Shown: positions 29,385 to 41,965, counted from the stretch's first letter. The stretch is 64,000 nucleotides of DNA from Diogma glabrata (GCA_963693315.1 OY856187.1:391307269-391371268); one strand, 5' to 3'. Numbers and translations: made by a program. Notes: generated by a model from the letters alone, not told the origin.

Positions 29385-30183
29385 TTTTCGGTCAATCAAG
29401 TGTTGAAATTTAGAGGGGTGGAGAGGCTACATACTAAAAATATTTTTTTTTTCAATAACATGAAAACTGTGCACCGCAAAATCCTAAAAAAATTGTAATG
29501 TTTCTTAAATTATGTACTCCTTTATATGACACCCAACTCGCTTGGGTCAAAAAAGTTTTTTTTACTCTCCCCACACCCATCCCCTAAACACACAGAAGTA
29601 TAGTTATTTCAGACTTCGCTATGATTTTCATTCAAAATTTACATCCTTTCCCATCTCTGTGAATTTTTTCAAATTTTTCTGTCAATCATCGTCGAAACGT
29701 AGGGAGCGAAACTGTCTGAATTTTGCTTTTTTTGTCCATAACTCAAAAACCTTGCATCGCAAAGTTCTAAAAAATATTACAACGAATTTTAAATTAGGTG
29801 CTCTTTAATATAACACCCCACTCGCTTGGGTCAAAAAAGTTTTTTTACCCTCTCTACCCCCGTCCCCTAAACACACAGAAATATAATTATTTGAGACTTT
29901 GCTATAGTTTTCATACAAAATTTACCAAATTTCCTAGCTCTGTGATTTTTTTCAAATTTTTCTGTCAATCAATGTTCGAAACGTAGGGGGAGGAACGGTC
30001 TGGATTTTGCACTTTTTGTCCATAACTTAAAAACTGGGCACCGCAAAATTCTAAAACAAATTGCAACAAATTCTAAATTAGGTGCTCTTTCAAATGACAC
30101 CCCACTCGCTTGGGTCAAAAAAGGTTTTTTTTTACCCTCTCTACCCCGGTCCCCTAAATACACAGAAATATAATTATTTCATC
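29385..30183 (+). repeat. Tandem repeat, period about 285 bp, nearly three copies
   Basis: The block CACTCGCTTGGGTCAAAAAA recurs at about 29534, 29819 and 30103. Each copy is followed by T-rich sequence, 'ccctaaacacacagaa', and (in full copies) 'tttttcaaatttttctgtcaatca' and 'cgaaacgtaggg'. The array starts mid-unit near 29385 and breaks off near 30183. Open frames in it are by-products of the repeat. Confidence 0.85.
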
Positions 30184-30351
30184 ATTCATCAACCAGAGTT
30201 AGAGGAGAAAGGTTGTTTAAATATTAAAAAAAAAAATAATAACGAGAAAAAAACAAAACAAATTTTTTTTTATTTTATACTGTGAGTGTATTAGTGGTAA
30301 CGTTAGTGAAGTAAGAGGACTACAATTATATCGGTGAGATCTTTCTTTATT

Positions 30352-30797
30352 AAGACGCGTATGCACTTGAAAATAAATTATTTTCCCCATACAAAATCTA
30401 TGTAAAAAAACCAAAATAAAAGGAAACGAGAAACTTTTCGGTTTGCATTTCGTAAGTAGTATGCAGTTAAAAATAAGAAATAGTGAAAAACGAACCTGTC
30501 AATAGATGTCATGACTACCCGTGGAGACTTCTTATTTTCAAATTACGAAGCGAAATAAATGTAGTTCCATTTATTTCGTACGGAAAATGAAAATAAATTG
30601 AATGTTTGACAATTTGACAGTGTTATATTTGTTGATAGCGTTGATTTTTTAAGTGTGTATTACAAATGTTCTTCATTTACGTAGATTTTTTTTAAATGTA
30701 TGTAGATTTTTTTTCCATTTTGTAGATTTTAATTTTCGTTCCGAAATAAATACACCTTTTCGAAAATAAAATTTATTTTCAAGTGCATACGCGTCTT
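30352..30797. mobile_element. MITE-like inverted-repeat element, 446 bp
   Basis: AAGACGCGTATGCACTTGAA at 30352 onward is complementary to the end at 30797. The match continues through 'aataaatt.attttc' for about 35 bp. The interior contains further short complementary blocks around GAAATAAATG. No ORF. Confidence 0.68.
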
Positions 30798-31140
30798 TAA
30801 ACAATAAACAGTTATTTGATATTTTATGTTTACTGTTTCCAAGCGGTAGACAAGTAAAATTTATCCATTTATTGCTTTTGAAGTTATAAATTTATTATTT
30901 TAAAAGTTTAGATTTGTAATACAAAGTATTGCTTGGTAACAGGGAATATAAAGTTTCTTTTTCTAAGGAATAAGTTTCTTATTCTATGAATTCGCACAAA
31001 GTACTGTCTAGAAATTTAATGCAAGGAATCCCATATAATGTAAAAACATTTCCATAATATGGAGTCTAATGACAGTGGAAAAATTCAACTTAAGTAAAAT
31101 AAATAAGTGATGAAGAAGTTTCAACTTTGAAATTGTAATC
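30798..31140. other. AT-rich spacer
   Basis: No gene or repeat recognised. It may include the flank of the tRNA-like repeat at 31141. Confidence 0.35.
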
Positions 31141-31225
31141 GCCTCAATGGCGTAATCGATTGCGTGTCTGCCCACGGATTCGAGCCGGACACTGACGAGG
31201 GTAGGTTCGAATCCCATCCGAAACA
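31141..31225 (+). repeat. tRNA-like sequence, probable tRNA-derived SINE head
   Basis: An A-box-like TGGCGTAATCG at 31148-31158 and a perfect B box GGTTCGAATCC at 31204-31214 are spaced 45 bp apart, as in RNA polymerase III internal promoters. The anticodon-arm region does not fold cleanly (TGTC...GACA enclose a loop that is too long) and the T stem has a mismatch. A tRNA-derived SINE or tRNA pseudogene is therefore more likely than a working tRNA. Confidence 0.5.
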
Positions 31226-31805
31226 CGAAAAATGTGAATTGAAGTTTTTTTCTGAGAAACTTCAAACCATACCTTTGAATTAAACAAATTCCAATAACTT
31301 CTTTACTTACTTGAGTTTAATTGATCTCAAAAATCCAAAAGAAGTTTCTTTTTAAGTATTAGTAGGAATTACTTCTTTTTGGCTCACCTGGATTAACTCG
31401 TTTTTTAATCTTCAATTTGGTTAGTGTTTTTTGTGTCCCCATTTTTTTTTGCTATTCCCTTATCGTGCCACTGTTGCATGAAACCTGCTGTCGAGTTTTT
31501 GTGACGGAGATACCCCGTGTTTTTTTGTACTGTGTAGTGTCGAAATTTAGGCCTGGCCGAATTTCAGTACCTATACCTGCAATGACAAGGAGTAAATCTT
31601 TGTCTCAACAAAATGGCCGCAGAGTGAACCAACAGATTACACTCAGAGAATTTTGTTAGTAAATTCAATAACCGCCCGTTTTAAAAAAGTGTAATAAGTT
31701 ATTTTATTAATCTAAATACGATTTTTATTCAAATAATTACCAAAGTAGTTCGGTTAATACTTTTTGTTATTATTTTAATAAAAATGTTTATTAAAATAAA
31801 AATAC
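31226..31805. other. Spacer, possible SINE body and unknown sequence
   Basis: Repeated 'aagtttctttt / ttacttctttt' phrases near 31330-31380. A short frame beginning ATGACAAGGAGTAAATC at 31582 reads 25 codons and stops. No gene claimed. Confidence 0.35.
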
Positions 31806-33965
31806 GGTCAATATTATACTGGAAGAGGTTATGAAACAAACACCAACACGCGACTTCATTATGGTTCTTGGTGACTTTAAAGGACAGGTTGGAAGAGATA
31901 TCTCTTATGGAAATGGGGTGGGTCCCAACAGCTTGCATTTGAATTCGAATGATAATGGTGAGAGAAAGACTGAGTTGGCATTATCAAATAATTTGAAAAT
32001 TGCCAGTACGTTCTTTCCGCATCGATCGATTCATAAGCAGACTTGGGTCTCACCGAATGGAAATACTCGAAATCAAATTGATCACGTTCTAGTAACAACA
32101 CGTTTCTTTTCGAGCGTTCTGGATGTGCGATCCTTTAGAGGTGCATACATTGGAAGTGACCACTTCCTTGTATGTGCAACGATAAGGTTCCACTTCCCAA
32201 ATCCAGGCATTCCAAAATTCAATCAACGGAAACGTTTTAACTTCTCATCATTAAAGAATGCTGAAACAGAAGAGAGATATCAAATCCATATTGCATAAAC
32301 ATTGGAGAAATCAGAAACCATTAATGGAGACGTCGATAAGTCATGGTATTTGCTCAAAGATGCTGTTTTAAGCGCCGCTGAGGGAATTTTTGGACGACCA
32401 GAGAACCACTCCCAGAAGCCATGGATGGATCAAGCATGCCTTGATGCTATTCAATACAAAAGAGATTGCTATCTGAAGTGTCTACAAGGACGCAACACCA
32501 GGTCCACGAAAGAGAATTATAAACTGGCAAGACAAGCCGTTACAAAGCTATGTAGACGAACGAAAAGAGAATGGTGGCAGAGACAGTGTGAGGAGATTGA
32601 AAGCTTCAATAAGGAACATCAATCGCGCAACTTCTTTTAACAGGTTAAAACCTTAAAGAAGGGCCCTCAAACTAGATCGACTGCTATTCAAAACGAAGAT
32701 GGGGAGCTACAAGTAGACCTTAAAAATATTTTAGATACTTGGGCCGCTTATTTTGAGAATCTTCTCAGCTTAAGTTACCAGCAACAAGTCGGGCGACGAG
32801 CAAAGCTTATTCGTGCATCAAAGGTACATGTAGACGAACCAACCAAAGAGGAATTCAAAGCGGCGCTGTCTAAATTAAAACGCAATAAAGCACCTGGTAT
32901 CGACGATATAACATCCGAAATAATTGTACATGGTGGCGAAACTCTATCCTTAAGATTGTTTGAACTTGTTCAAATGATCTGGAAGACTGAAACCATGCCA
33001 CAGGACTGGAACACAGCTATGCTGATACCAATCCATAAAAAAGGTAATCGCCTACAATGTGCAAACTACAGAGAAATCGCTCTCCTTTGCACAGCATATA
33101 AAATCTTTTCTTACATTTTGCTATCCAAAATCAATCCTTTTGCTGAACAACTGTTTGGAGAATATCAGTGTGGTTTCCGGCGGGGCCGAGGTACCACCGA
33201 TGCACTTTTCTCGATAAGGATGATATTGGAAAAGTGCCGAGAGTTCAACATAACTGTGCACCAATTTTTCATTGATTTCAGGCAGGCCTACGACTCTCTC
33301 GAACGAGAGACTCTATGGCCTGCTCTGCTGCCAATGGGAATTCCTGGTAAAGGTAAGCTGGTATCACTATGCAAAATGACAGTACAGAACTCTCAATGCT
33401 GTGTACGAGTAGAGAACGAAATATCAAAGTTTTTTAAAGTCGACTCCGGTTTAAGACAAGGTGATGCTATCTCTCCTATACTTTTTAATCTAGCCTTGGA
33501 ATATGTGTGCCGTCAAAAGAAACTACCGACTATTAACAATATCTTGTCAATAAACTCAGTACAGATGATTGCTTACGCTGATGATGTTGTCATCCTCGGC
33601 CGAAGTGAAGCTGTTATGAGTGAGACTTTCAAGTCGCTTGAGAGTGGTGCTAGGAAAATTGGTCTGCAAATTAACTACAATAAAACCAAACATATGAATG
33701 TTTCAAGCGAGGCTGAGAAGAAAGATTTGATGTGCGGCGATGAACGAATTGAGGGAGTTGAATCTTTTAAATATTTGGGATCAATGCTTGACTCAAACAA
33801 CAGCATATTTACAGATATAAAAGCTCGAATCGCTGCAGGTAATCGAACTTTCTACTTAATTAAACCTCTCCTTGGATCATCGTATGTATCAACTAACACC
33901 AAGCTCAAGTTAAGAGACAAGACATTGATTAGACCGGTTGTGATGTATGGGTCACAAACGTGGAC
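31806..33965 (+). pseudogene. RTE-like LINE (family B), 5'-truncated, part 1
   Basis: One frame runs from about 31806 to 33965 with only two in-frame TAA stops (32296-32298 and 32638-32640). It starts inside the endonuclease domain (MVLGDFKGQVGRDIS near 31861, NQIDHVLVTTRF near 32070). The RT follows: LKRNKAPGIDDITSEI near 32875, AMLIPIHKKGNRLQCANYRE near 33016, QCGFRRGRGTTDALFSIRM near 33166, IDFRQAYDSLE near 33272, LRQGDAISPILFNLALEY near 33452, and the catalytic IAYADDVVILGR near 33568. It is clearly related to the family A element but a different family. The reading stops abruptly at the reverse-oriented family A insertion and resumes at 35628. Confidence 0.87.
33958..33965. repeat. Target-site duplication of the nested RTE copy, left
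   Basis: ACGTGGAC, repeated at 35620-35627 on the other side of the minus-strand RTE copy. Confidence 0.8.
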
Positions 33966-35619
33966 TCTCTCTCTCTCTCTGGCGTTTACATCCCATGGAG
34001 GGATTTTGCCGTCTGTGCAATCAGCTTCCAATTATCTCGTTCCATGACCAGTTGACCCCAGTTTTGACATCCTATATCACGAAGGTCTTGGATGATGTCA
34101 TCACGCCAGCGTTGTCTAGGTCTTCCTCTTCGACGAACACCAGCTGGTTGTTGTTGGGACGCTTTTTTTATCATTCTATCCAATGGAGCCCTTTCTACAT
34201 GACCAAACCATATAATCCGGTTGGATTTAATGAATCCGATTACATTGCAGCCTCCAAGAAGCTGTCTGATTTCATTCGGATTCTATACTGATTTTCAGCA
34301 ACTTTACATGGACCATAAATTGTTCGTATGACCTTCCTCTCGAAATTTGATAAAATTCTACAATCGGAGGAAGTCAGTGTCTAGCTTTCACTTCCAAATG
34401 TAAGCACAGGTCGAATTAATGCTTTGTAAAGTGTGAGCTTACACGACCGCGAAAAATGTTTTGATCGCAGAAGTTTTGAGTATGCGTAGAAAACTCTGTA
34501 TGCAGCAGAGACACGGGCTTTGATATCTACCTGCATGTCATTTGACGATGTTATTACAGACCCGAGGTATTTGAAGTTTTCCACGCGTTCCACTTCATAG
34601 TCGCCAGTATCCATTTTTCCGGGAGGTATGTTCTTGGATGTTGTTAACACTTTGGTTTTGCCGGTGTTGATGCATAATCCAAGTCGTTTAGCATTTCTTT
34701 CAAGCTGAGAGAGACTATCCTTGATATCGCTTGTTCTACGTCCGAGAAGCACAATATCATCTGCATAGCCAAGAACTTGACTAGATTTGTTATATATGCA
34801 GTTTTGTGTCTCAATTCGGCTTTTTCTTATCACGTACTCCAGCGCCAAATTAAACAGTACGGGCGCGAGTGCATCACCTTGTCGAACACCTGATGTTATA
34901 TCGAAAGGATGAGAAACTGACCCTTCGATTACTATTCTACAATTTGATCCCGATGTTGTGAGTTTGCACAGAGAAACAAGTTTCTCTGGGATGCCAAGGC
35001 ATATGAGTGCGGACCAAAGGTTTTCGCGGATGATACTATCATATGCTTGCTTGAAATCAACGTAGAGCTGGTGAATGTTGTACTCCCTGTTGTACTCCCA
35101 ACATTTTTCTAGAATCATCCTTAAGGTAAAACATTGATCTGTGGTTGAACGGTTGGGACGAAAACCACACTGATAGTCACCGATGATAGATTCGGCGAAC
35201 GGGATGAGTCGAGCAAGTACGACATTAGCTAGTATTTTATATGCAGTGTTCAACAGTGCGATGCCACGATAATTCGCACACTTTAGACGGTCACCTTTCT
35301 TATGTAGCGGAACAATGAGAGCTGTTTTCCATTCAGTAGGTAGTTCTTCTTGGTCCCAGATTGCAAGAATCAGATCGTATATACATGAGACCAGAGCTGC
35401 TCCTCCATTTTTCAAAAGCTCTGCGGGAATACCATCGAAACCTGGTGATTTGCCATCTTTCAGTTTTTTAATGGCAGCTTCCACTTCTTCTATTGCTGGG
35501 TAAGGGACAAAAATTTCCTCATTTGATGGAGCAATTGCTCGAATAGGATGAACTTCATTCGTTCTATTCAGTAGGTCTCGAAAGTGGGATCGCTACACTG
35601 CCAGCACATCGCGTTCACT
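33966..35619 (-). mobile_element. RTE-like LINE (family A), 5'-truncated copy nested in family B
   Basis: On the minus strand this copy corresponds to 10105-11757 of the full-length element, including its (AG)n tail (TCTCTC at 33966 on the plus strand). It lacks the 5' UTR, the endonuclease and the first 450 or so codons. An 8-bp target duplication flanks it. High similarity to the full-length copy suggests recent insertion; 5' truncation is the usual outcome of LINE retrotransposition. Confidence 0.9.
33986..35617 (-). pseudogene. Truncated reverse transcriptase of nested RTE copy
   Basis: RT motifs are intact on the minus strand: KLKDGKSPGFDGIPAELLKN, LIVPLHKKGDRLKCANYRGI, YVDFKQAYDSI, GVRQGDALAPVLFNLALEY and GYADDIVLLGR. 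A tryptophan codon has become TAG at 34381-34383 (after LTFGSES), and frames change before the C-terminal RRRGRPRQRWRDDI block (about 34125). There is also a small duplication giving NREYN near the middle of the RT. Confidence 0.85.
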
Positions 35620-35627
35620 ACGTGGAC
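35620..35627. repeat. Target-site duplication of the nested RTE copy, right
   Basis: ACGTGGAC, identical to 33958-33965. Confidence 0.8.
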
Positions 35628-35880
35628 CCTTACACAAAATGACGAATCGCATTTATCTGTATTTGAGCGTAAGATCCTACGCTACATTTTTGGTCTACTT
35701 AAGACAGACGATGGAGAGTATAGAACCCGGTATAACTTTGAGATCAGGGACCTTCTTGAGGGTACTGATATAATAGGTTGTATCCGAACTAATAGGATTG
35801 CTTGGTTTGGGCATGTTCTACGAGCCGATTCACAGTCTGGGATGATTAAAAAAATGTACGTTAGTACCCAAATACGTTAA
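35628..35880 (+). pseudogene. RTE-like LINE (family B), part 2
   Basis: Continues the family B protein exactly where part 1 stopped: LTQNDESHLSVFERKILRYI, then GCIRTNRIAWFGHVLRADSQ near 35775. It loses similarity after GMIKKM (about 35856), before the usual GRPRKRW block, so the 3' end of the element is missing. The stop is at 35878-35880. Confidence 0.8.
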
Positions 35881-36524
35881 CCCAAAACTGAATTAAAGTT
35901 TTACCATCAAATTCTTGTTGCAATGAAGTATCGCAAGATATTTCAATCATTATGTAAAATCAATATTTTTGTAAAATCAATATCGTTGAAATAATCATTG
36001 AAAATCAAACTTACTCAAATTTGCTTTGATCTACTCTACCTCGAACAAGTTGTGTAGTTGAGGCAGCAGTTTATTATTCGATTTTATTTAAATCAGTTAT
36101 AACTTTGTTTCGGTATTTTTAATAATAAAATGGACTACCTAGTCAGATCTAAATATCAGCCCAAAATAAAAATTTTGCTAATAATAAAATTGTGTGGTTT
36201 CTTTTGAAAAATTTTCAAATTTTTGGCGTTCCAATGGTGATCTACTCAAAAGCTGCTTTGAGCAGCTATTTTGTTCCAAAGGAACGCATGTAAAGTGAAA
36301 AATGTTTTAGTAAACTTCGCAAATGTTCTATAAAAAGATTTTTGTTTGCTTTAATATTGTTTAAAATTGGAAACATGCCAAATAAATCCTTTTCTAAATT
36401 GGATATCCATAGCTCCAATTTTTTTTATTGAATGCCGTGACTTTGTCTTTTTGAATCAGAGCATGCATTTGTGGACCTTGTATTGATTTATTTATTATTA
36501 TTATTATATTAAAAACTTCACGAC
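35881..36524. other. AT-rich spacer
   Basis: No gene, RNA or repeat recognised. Confidence 0.4.
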
Positions 36525-36584
36525 CCCCTTGAGGTTATTACGCGACCCCCCTGTGGATCGCGACCCACAGTTTGGAAACCGCTG
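36525..36584. mobile_element. hAT-like transposon terminus (single end)
   Basis: GACCCCC-type blocks followed by CGCGACCCACAGTTTGGAAACCGCTG at 36559-36584. Read in reverse this is the common hAT-superfamily end beginning CAGCGGTTTCCAAACTG. No matching partner end was found nearby, so it is a remnant. Confidence 0.6.
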
Positions 36585-39500
36585 GTTTACGAGATAATCG
36601 ATATAATGTGAAAAACTTGTTTTACTCTCACCAATAGTGTTCCGTATAAAAAACGGAACCCTAATTAACATTTGTCAGCAAATCAAGCATGTTTTGGATA
36701 AATAATAAATACTTAAAATTTAAAAACATGGAAATAAAAAGGGTACTTTTTGAAATCGCCATGTTTGAAAACAAAATAAAAAAAAATCGTATAATTCAAA
36801 CAAATTTTGTTTTTGTTAAAATCGGTAAAACCATTCGAGCAAAATTCAACTTTAAACTTTGCGTGTCACCAAATTTCTTAACAAATTTCGAGCCATCCTT
36901 GATACAGGATGTTAAAAAAACACGTATAAAATTTCGGAAAATGTCGGGCTTAAATTTTTTATTTTATCAGCGTCTTGATAAGATTTTCCATATATAATAA
37001 GTTATTGCAAAAAATAAATTTTACCAAATTTTGCATGGGGAAGAAATGAAAAGATAAGATGCAGAATTATTGTGGGTCTACGTTTCTGGAGCAACAAAAT
37101 ATTGCTGTTGTACTGATTGGCTGGTGTTCGAAGCTGTGAGCATAAAATATTTAATCTTGAAAATCTCGATGACTTAAACAGAACATGGCCAGAAAAAGAC
37201 CATATAGATTCATGCAATATAATCGCTTCAAATCTCAAATACTTCAGAAAACTTAAACAAGAGAACTAACAAAAAATGTAAAACGAAATACTGATAATTT
37301 GTCTAAATTTAACTATAAACATCCAAACCAGGAAGGAAATTATTGAATATTTTCCTGTTCCTTTAAATATTTATTTTCATTTGACATTCATAAAATGCAA
37401 AGGATTTTCTTTTTGTTTTTGAAAGATTTGAACTGTAAATAAATAACGGTTGCATGACATACATACATTGTTAAATGCAGATATTTAACAAATTTCCTTA
37501 AGACATTTTTTTTCATCAATTTATTTCCTACAATAAGTTTCCGTCGATTGTCTTTGTTAAGCTTTGTTTTACTCTTTTCTAGTAGATTATAGTAAAAGCT
37601 ATTATCTTTGTCTTTTAAAAGTTTTGGAAATTATTTGAGTAAAAACCATTAAAACATACTCGTTTAAGCTTATAGCGGTGTTAGAGTTGTTCTACTTTCA
37701 AATGTTTTAATGAACTTTTTTTCGGATTGTTTTGTTTTTTAATTTTATACTTCTTAAACGATAATCCTAGCTGCAATTTTATTCGTAAATGCTCGATACT
37801 TACCCTGGGATCCCGAACCAGATCCCATGTTTAAAATTGTTTTTCCAGATAGCCTGTTCACTTCACGTTAAAGTTTAACAATTTGTTTGGTAATCCTATT
37901 TGATTATTTCTATCACTTTTTTCTCACTTCCTACCTTAAAGACGTATTTACGTATTCTCATTCTAATAATAATAATAATTAAAAATTTCAGCAAACAAAT
38001 CAATTAGTAGCCAAATCGTTTGTTAGCACATCACATTACAAAAAACCACAAACCATAAATTCAGATTAGAGCCAACTCAAGAATAATTCAATATTGCAAA
38101 AACATTAAGCAACCGCAATAATCGTAGATTTTAATCAGCTTCTATTTTTCTAATAATCATTATATTCTAAATACGATATTCTTCCCAACATCATCTTTTT
38201 CCAATTAAGGATATTATTTTTATAACTATTATAACAATATCATTAAAAATTATGGTTAAGTAGTTTTAATAAGATGATACAGATACAAGTGATGAGCAGA
38301 ATAAAATTGTCCCGATTGAAGAGTTTGCTTGGTTGGCTTTTCTTAATAATCGTTATTTTCAATAAAAATCTCAACAAATTTCTGTAATAAAACCAATTGG
38401 ATTTTCTTGATAAGGAAGAGAAGAAAAACACATCCACCCTATAGCTAGGAAATAAAGATAATAGAAATTTGTAAAGATTTCTTGTAATGTGAAAGATTTG
38501 TCCTACATTTTCTGATTCTTAAATATTTTAAAGTTATTTTAAAAATTTTTTTACTCACAAATTTCTTGAATTTCTTTTTTGTGTACGTGCAAGTTTGTAA
38601 GATTTTAAGTATTATAACTTTATTCAACGATAAAATATCTATTTTGAGCTAAATTTACTGGAAATAATTTGGACTACAAGTGTGAACAGTTTTATGGTCA
38701 TTTTGGAGAAGTTAAAACATATGTAATGTTTTTAGTTTCTATAGGTTGAAATTTAACATAAACAGCAGTTCTGATTCTTCATACCATTATGTTTAATAAA
38801 CTGGCAACAATTCATCGCTTCTTTATACTAACGGATAGTAATATTGGTTGATTCCCAAGTTTCAGTCCCCATTTTAACCAATCCAAGAAATTCTTTAATC
38901 AATGCGATGCTTTTAGCACCAGAGTTGGAAGTGTTCTCTTCCTGCACATAGCTGAAAATATTGGGCACCAATCTCTTTCATTTCACATGAGCTTAACAAG
39001 GCTCAGCATAACTACAAGGATCATCGAACTGGAATACCTAGCTACTATTTCATCTGTTGAAGTTTCGTTTATATATTGAAGGGTATTATAGTTCACTGTT
39101 ATCACCGATTATGCCAGTCTGAAGTACTAATGGGAAAATCAATATGCGTGTATTAGATGATAGTTCTTAGACACTTAACGATTTAGACACTGATGTGTCA
39201 TCGTGGAAATTATTCAAACCTTCACTTTTGATCGCAGTGCTTTTTGTTCAACCCGGATGGAAAATTTTTATTTGTTATTTTTTCTTTTTATTTCGTTTCT
39301 TTGAGTAATAGCGTGACGTTATAAGGGAATGCTCCATACCAAAATTGAGGGTGCTACCTTTGACTTTATAGAGTTTAGCCGCCACCATTCTTAAGATACC
39401 ACCTTGGTTAGGGATATCTCCCTGGTATTCCAAGTGGTATATGATATTTCACGTTAAATCGTATGTTAATAGTAGAGACTGGAGTACGCGGGGTTGCCTC

Positions 39501-40319
39501 ATCCGTAGAAAAAAAATATAAAAATTCTAGCATTCTCAACCAGGCTAGTAGGTTTTCGTTTGAAGTTTTATCCAAAGTGATATTTGCGAACAGTTTAACG
39601 CAGAGCTGTCGAATAAATTTATATAAGCTAGTATTCTTCATAACGGGTGTAATGTTGCATATAATTTTTCCAACCCACAATGTATGTATTGGTTTCTACC
39701 ACACCATTTATTTGGAAGCTGTACACATATTGTTTCTTGTTCAAAGCCCGGTTTGGGTGATCTTATCTTTCGGGTCAGGAAAATTATACCCACAATTGTA
39801 ACATTATCAATGTTTCTTAATTCTCACTATAAGAAAATTTAGTTCATTATTCTGTATTTTTCAATTTTTTTATGTTTGGTTTATTTCGATGTTAATAAAT
39901 TTTGTTTTGAATCTGTGTAATAATTTGACCCTTCTCCGTTTGTCCGAAAAAAAGGCAAATGTTTTATCATAATTGAAAATTTTGAAGACCTCCAATTAGT
40001 TATGAATTTGAATTTATTATTATGTTTTATTATATTTTAAATTTTTACTAATTCAATTACATTGGAATATTATTTCAAAAGATTTTTTATAAACTTCCGT
40101 AAATGGCATGTCAATGTGAGTATTAGAATGCAGGATGACATTACATTTTATTAATCTGAAGTTATTGACATTTAAAATACAGGCAACTTTTTTCTACTAC
40201 CACCAGGAGTTAGTTTTGATTTTGTTACGATAGTCTGCACCAATGGAATACATTCCATATATACATAACGCAATGCAGTGCGTTGGAAACTTTTTATTGC
40301 TTAATATTTGTTGGAATTA
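36585..40319. other. 3.7-kb AT-rich region without recognised features
   Basis: Open frames are short, AT-biased and without recognisable motifs, for example 36689-36997, a Lys/Phe/Ile/Asn-rich 102-codon frame. No splice-linked gene, tRNA or long repeat could be supported. Confidence 0.4.
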
Positions 40320-40796
40320 TTATGGTGGAACTGACCTATGTGAAGTTAGTCCAGAATTCTATCCCCGAAAATAGGGATAGTTTCATATGGTAATAATATC
40401 GCAAAACTTGCTACTATCATGATATTATATTTAAAATTTATTCTAACACAAACTTATAGGATCTACAACTTTGAAATAAAAGTGCTTTAAAATATTCACA
40501 GAAAACATAAAGCATATCATCAATAACATATATTACCTTCTATACCCTTCAAAATAACCATCGTTTTTGCTATATGCAACTCTCAGCCTAAATTTTCCTG
40601 TCATGACAGTTAAACTCTATCTCTTTATGTATTATTAAAGCAAATATAAATTTTGTTAATTCTAATAACGAACCTACTAATTGTTAAAAAAGAAATATTT
40701 TTTCCAGAATTGTTCTGGATGGTGTAATTTAGAAAACTTTTACGGACATTTGAGTAAATTGTCATTTTTAACAATGTTTAAATGAGTATTTTTTGA
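40320..40796. repeat. Diverged copy of sequence from the large inverted arms
   Basis: 'tatgtgaagttagtccag...atccccgaaaa' at about 40338-40372 matches 'tatgtgaagttagcccag...catccccgaaaa' at about 60759-60791. 'gctatatgcaactctcagcc' near 40570 matches the edge of the 183-bp array (for example about 63160). This points to an older, degraded relative of the recombinase-bearing element. Confidence 0.5.
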
Positions 40797-41965
40797 TGTA
40801 CTGACATAGAGGCGTGCAAATCAAAATCTAGTAGCCGGCCGGAAATTGTGATAATTGTTTAAAATAGTTATAGGTTCAATAATATGTTATATGATTTTTC
40901 CATCAGCAAACGAATGAGTAGATTTCGAGATAAAATTCTCAGAACTTTGGAGTAATTTGTCATCTTTGAGGATTTTTTGATGTAGTGATACAGACGCTTG
41001 TAAAGCAAAAACTAGTAGCTGCCTGGAGATTGTGATAACTGTTTAAAATAGCTAAAGGCTCAATAATATGTTATATGATTATTCCATCGGCAAACGTATG
41101 AGTAGATTTCGAGATAAAATTCTCAGAACTTTGGGTAGTTTGTCATGTAGCGATACAGACGCTTGTAAAGCGAAAACTAGTCGCTGGCCGGAAATTGTGA
41201 TAATTGTTTAAAATAGTTAAAGGTTCAATGATATGTTATATGATTTTTCCATCAGCAAACGTATGAGGAAATTTCGAGATAAAATTCTGAGAACTTGGGA
41301 GTAATTTGTCATCTTTGAGGATTTTTTGATGTAGCGATACAGACCCTTGTAAAGCAAAAACTAGTTGCTGGCCGGAAATTGTGATAACTGTTTAAAATAG
41401 TTGGTAGTTCCATCATATGTTATATGATATTTCCATCAGCAAACGTATGAGTAGATTTCGAAAAAAAAAATCTCAGAAGAATTTCAGATTTTTTTTAAGA
41501 CAACAAAATATTTTAAAAATTTTATCGAATAGTAAAAATATAACTTCTGTTCATAATTTTAAATTTTGAATAAACTTGGATAATTTTGGATAATCATTTC
41601 AATTTCAAAATAATCTAACAAAAATTATTCACATAAATAATTACGCAAATTATATGATATACTATATGCAACTCTCAACCCCGAAAAGTTTTCTCTCCTG
41701 ATAGTAATATATACATTTATTTTTTGATGCAACAATACAGACGCTTGTAAAACAAAAACTAGTAGCTGGCCGGAAATTGTAATAACTGTTTAAAATAGCT
41801 AAAGGCTCAATGATATGTTATTTAATTTTTTATTAACAAAGATATGAGTAGATTTCGAGATAAAATTCTGAGAACTTTAGAGTAGTTTGTCATCTTTAAG
41901 GAATTTTTGATGTAGCGATACAGATGCTTGTAAAGCAAAAACTAGTAGCTGGCCGGAAATTGATA
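40797..41965 (+). repeat. Array of about 183-bp monomers, forward orientation
   Basis: Monomer landmarks: 'gatgtagcgatacagacgcttgtaaagc', 'aaaactagtagctggccggaaattgtgataa', 'atatgttatatgatttttccatc' and 'gcaaacgtatgagtagatttcgagata'. Unit starts are near 40797, 40979, 41144, 41330, 41725 and 41911. One unit is shortened, and one is followed by an inserted block (about 41461-41725) also seen in the arms. No ORF. Confidence 0.85.

Noticed and set aside
29542..30285. Several similar 60-90 codon frames
   Set aside because: They arise because the 285-bp tandem repeat is read in the same frame in each unit; no protein signal.
31417..31659. 80-codon frame with MTRSKSLSQQNGRRVNQQ
   Set aside because: It could be the start of a LINE ORF1, but it stops after 25 codons from the better Met and nothing downstream continues it.
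36689..36997. A 102-codon open frame rich in Lys, Phe, Ile and Asn
   Set aside because: Composition follows the AT bias, no motif, no splice or polyadenylation context; treated as chance.
40797..41965. CRISPR-like array
   Set aside because: The units are 183-bp tandem monomers without short repeats separated by unique spacers; the genome is eukaryotic.
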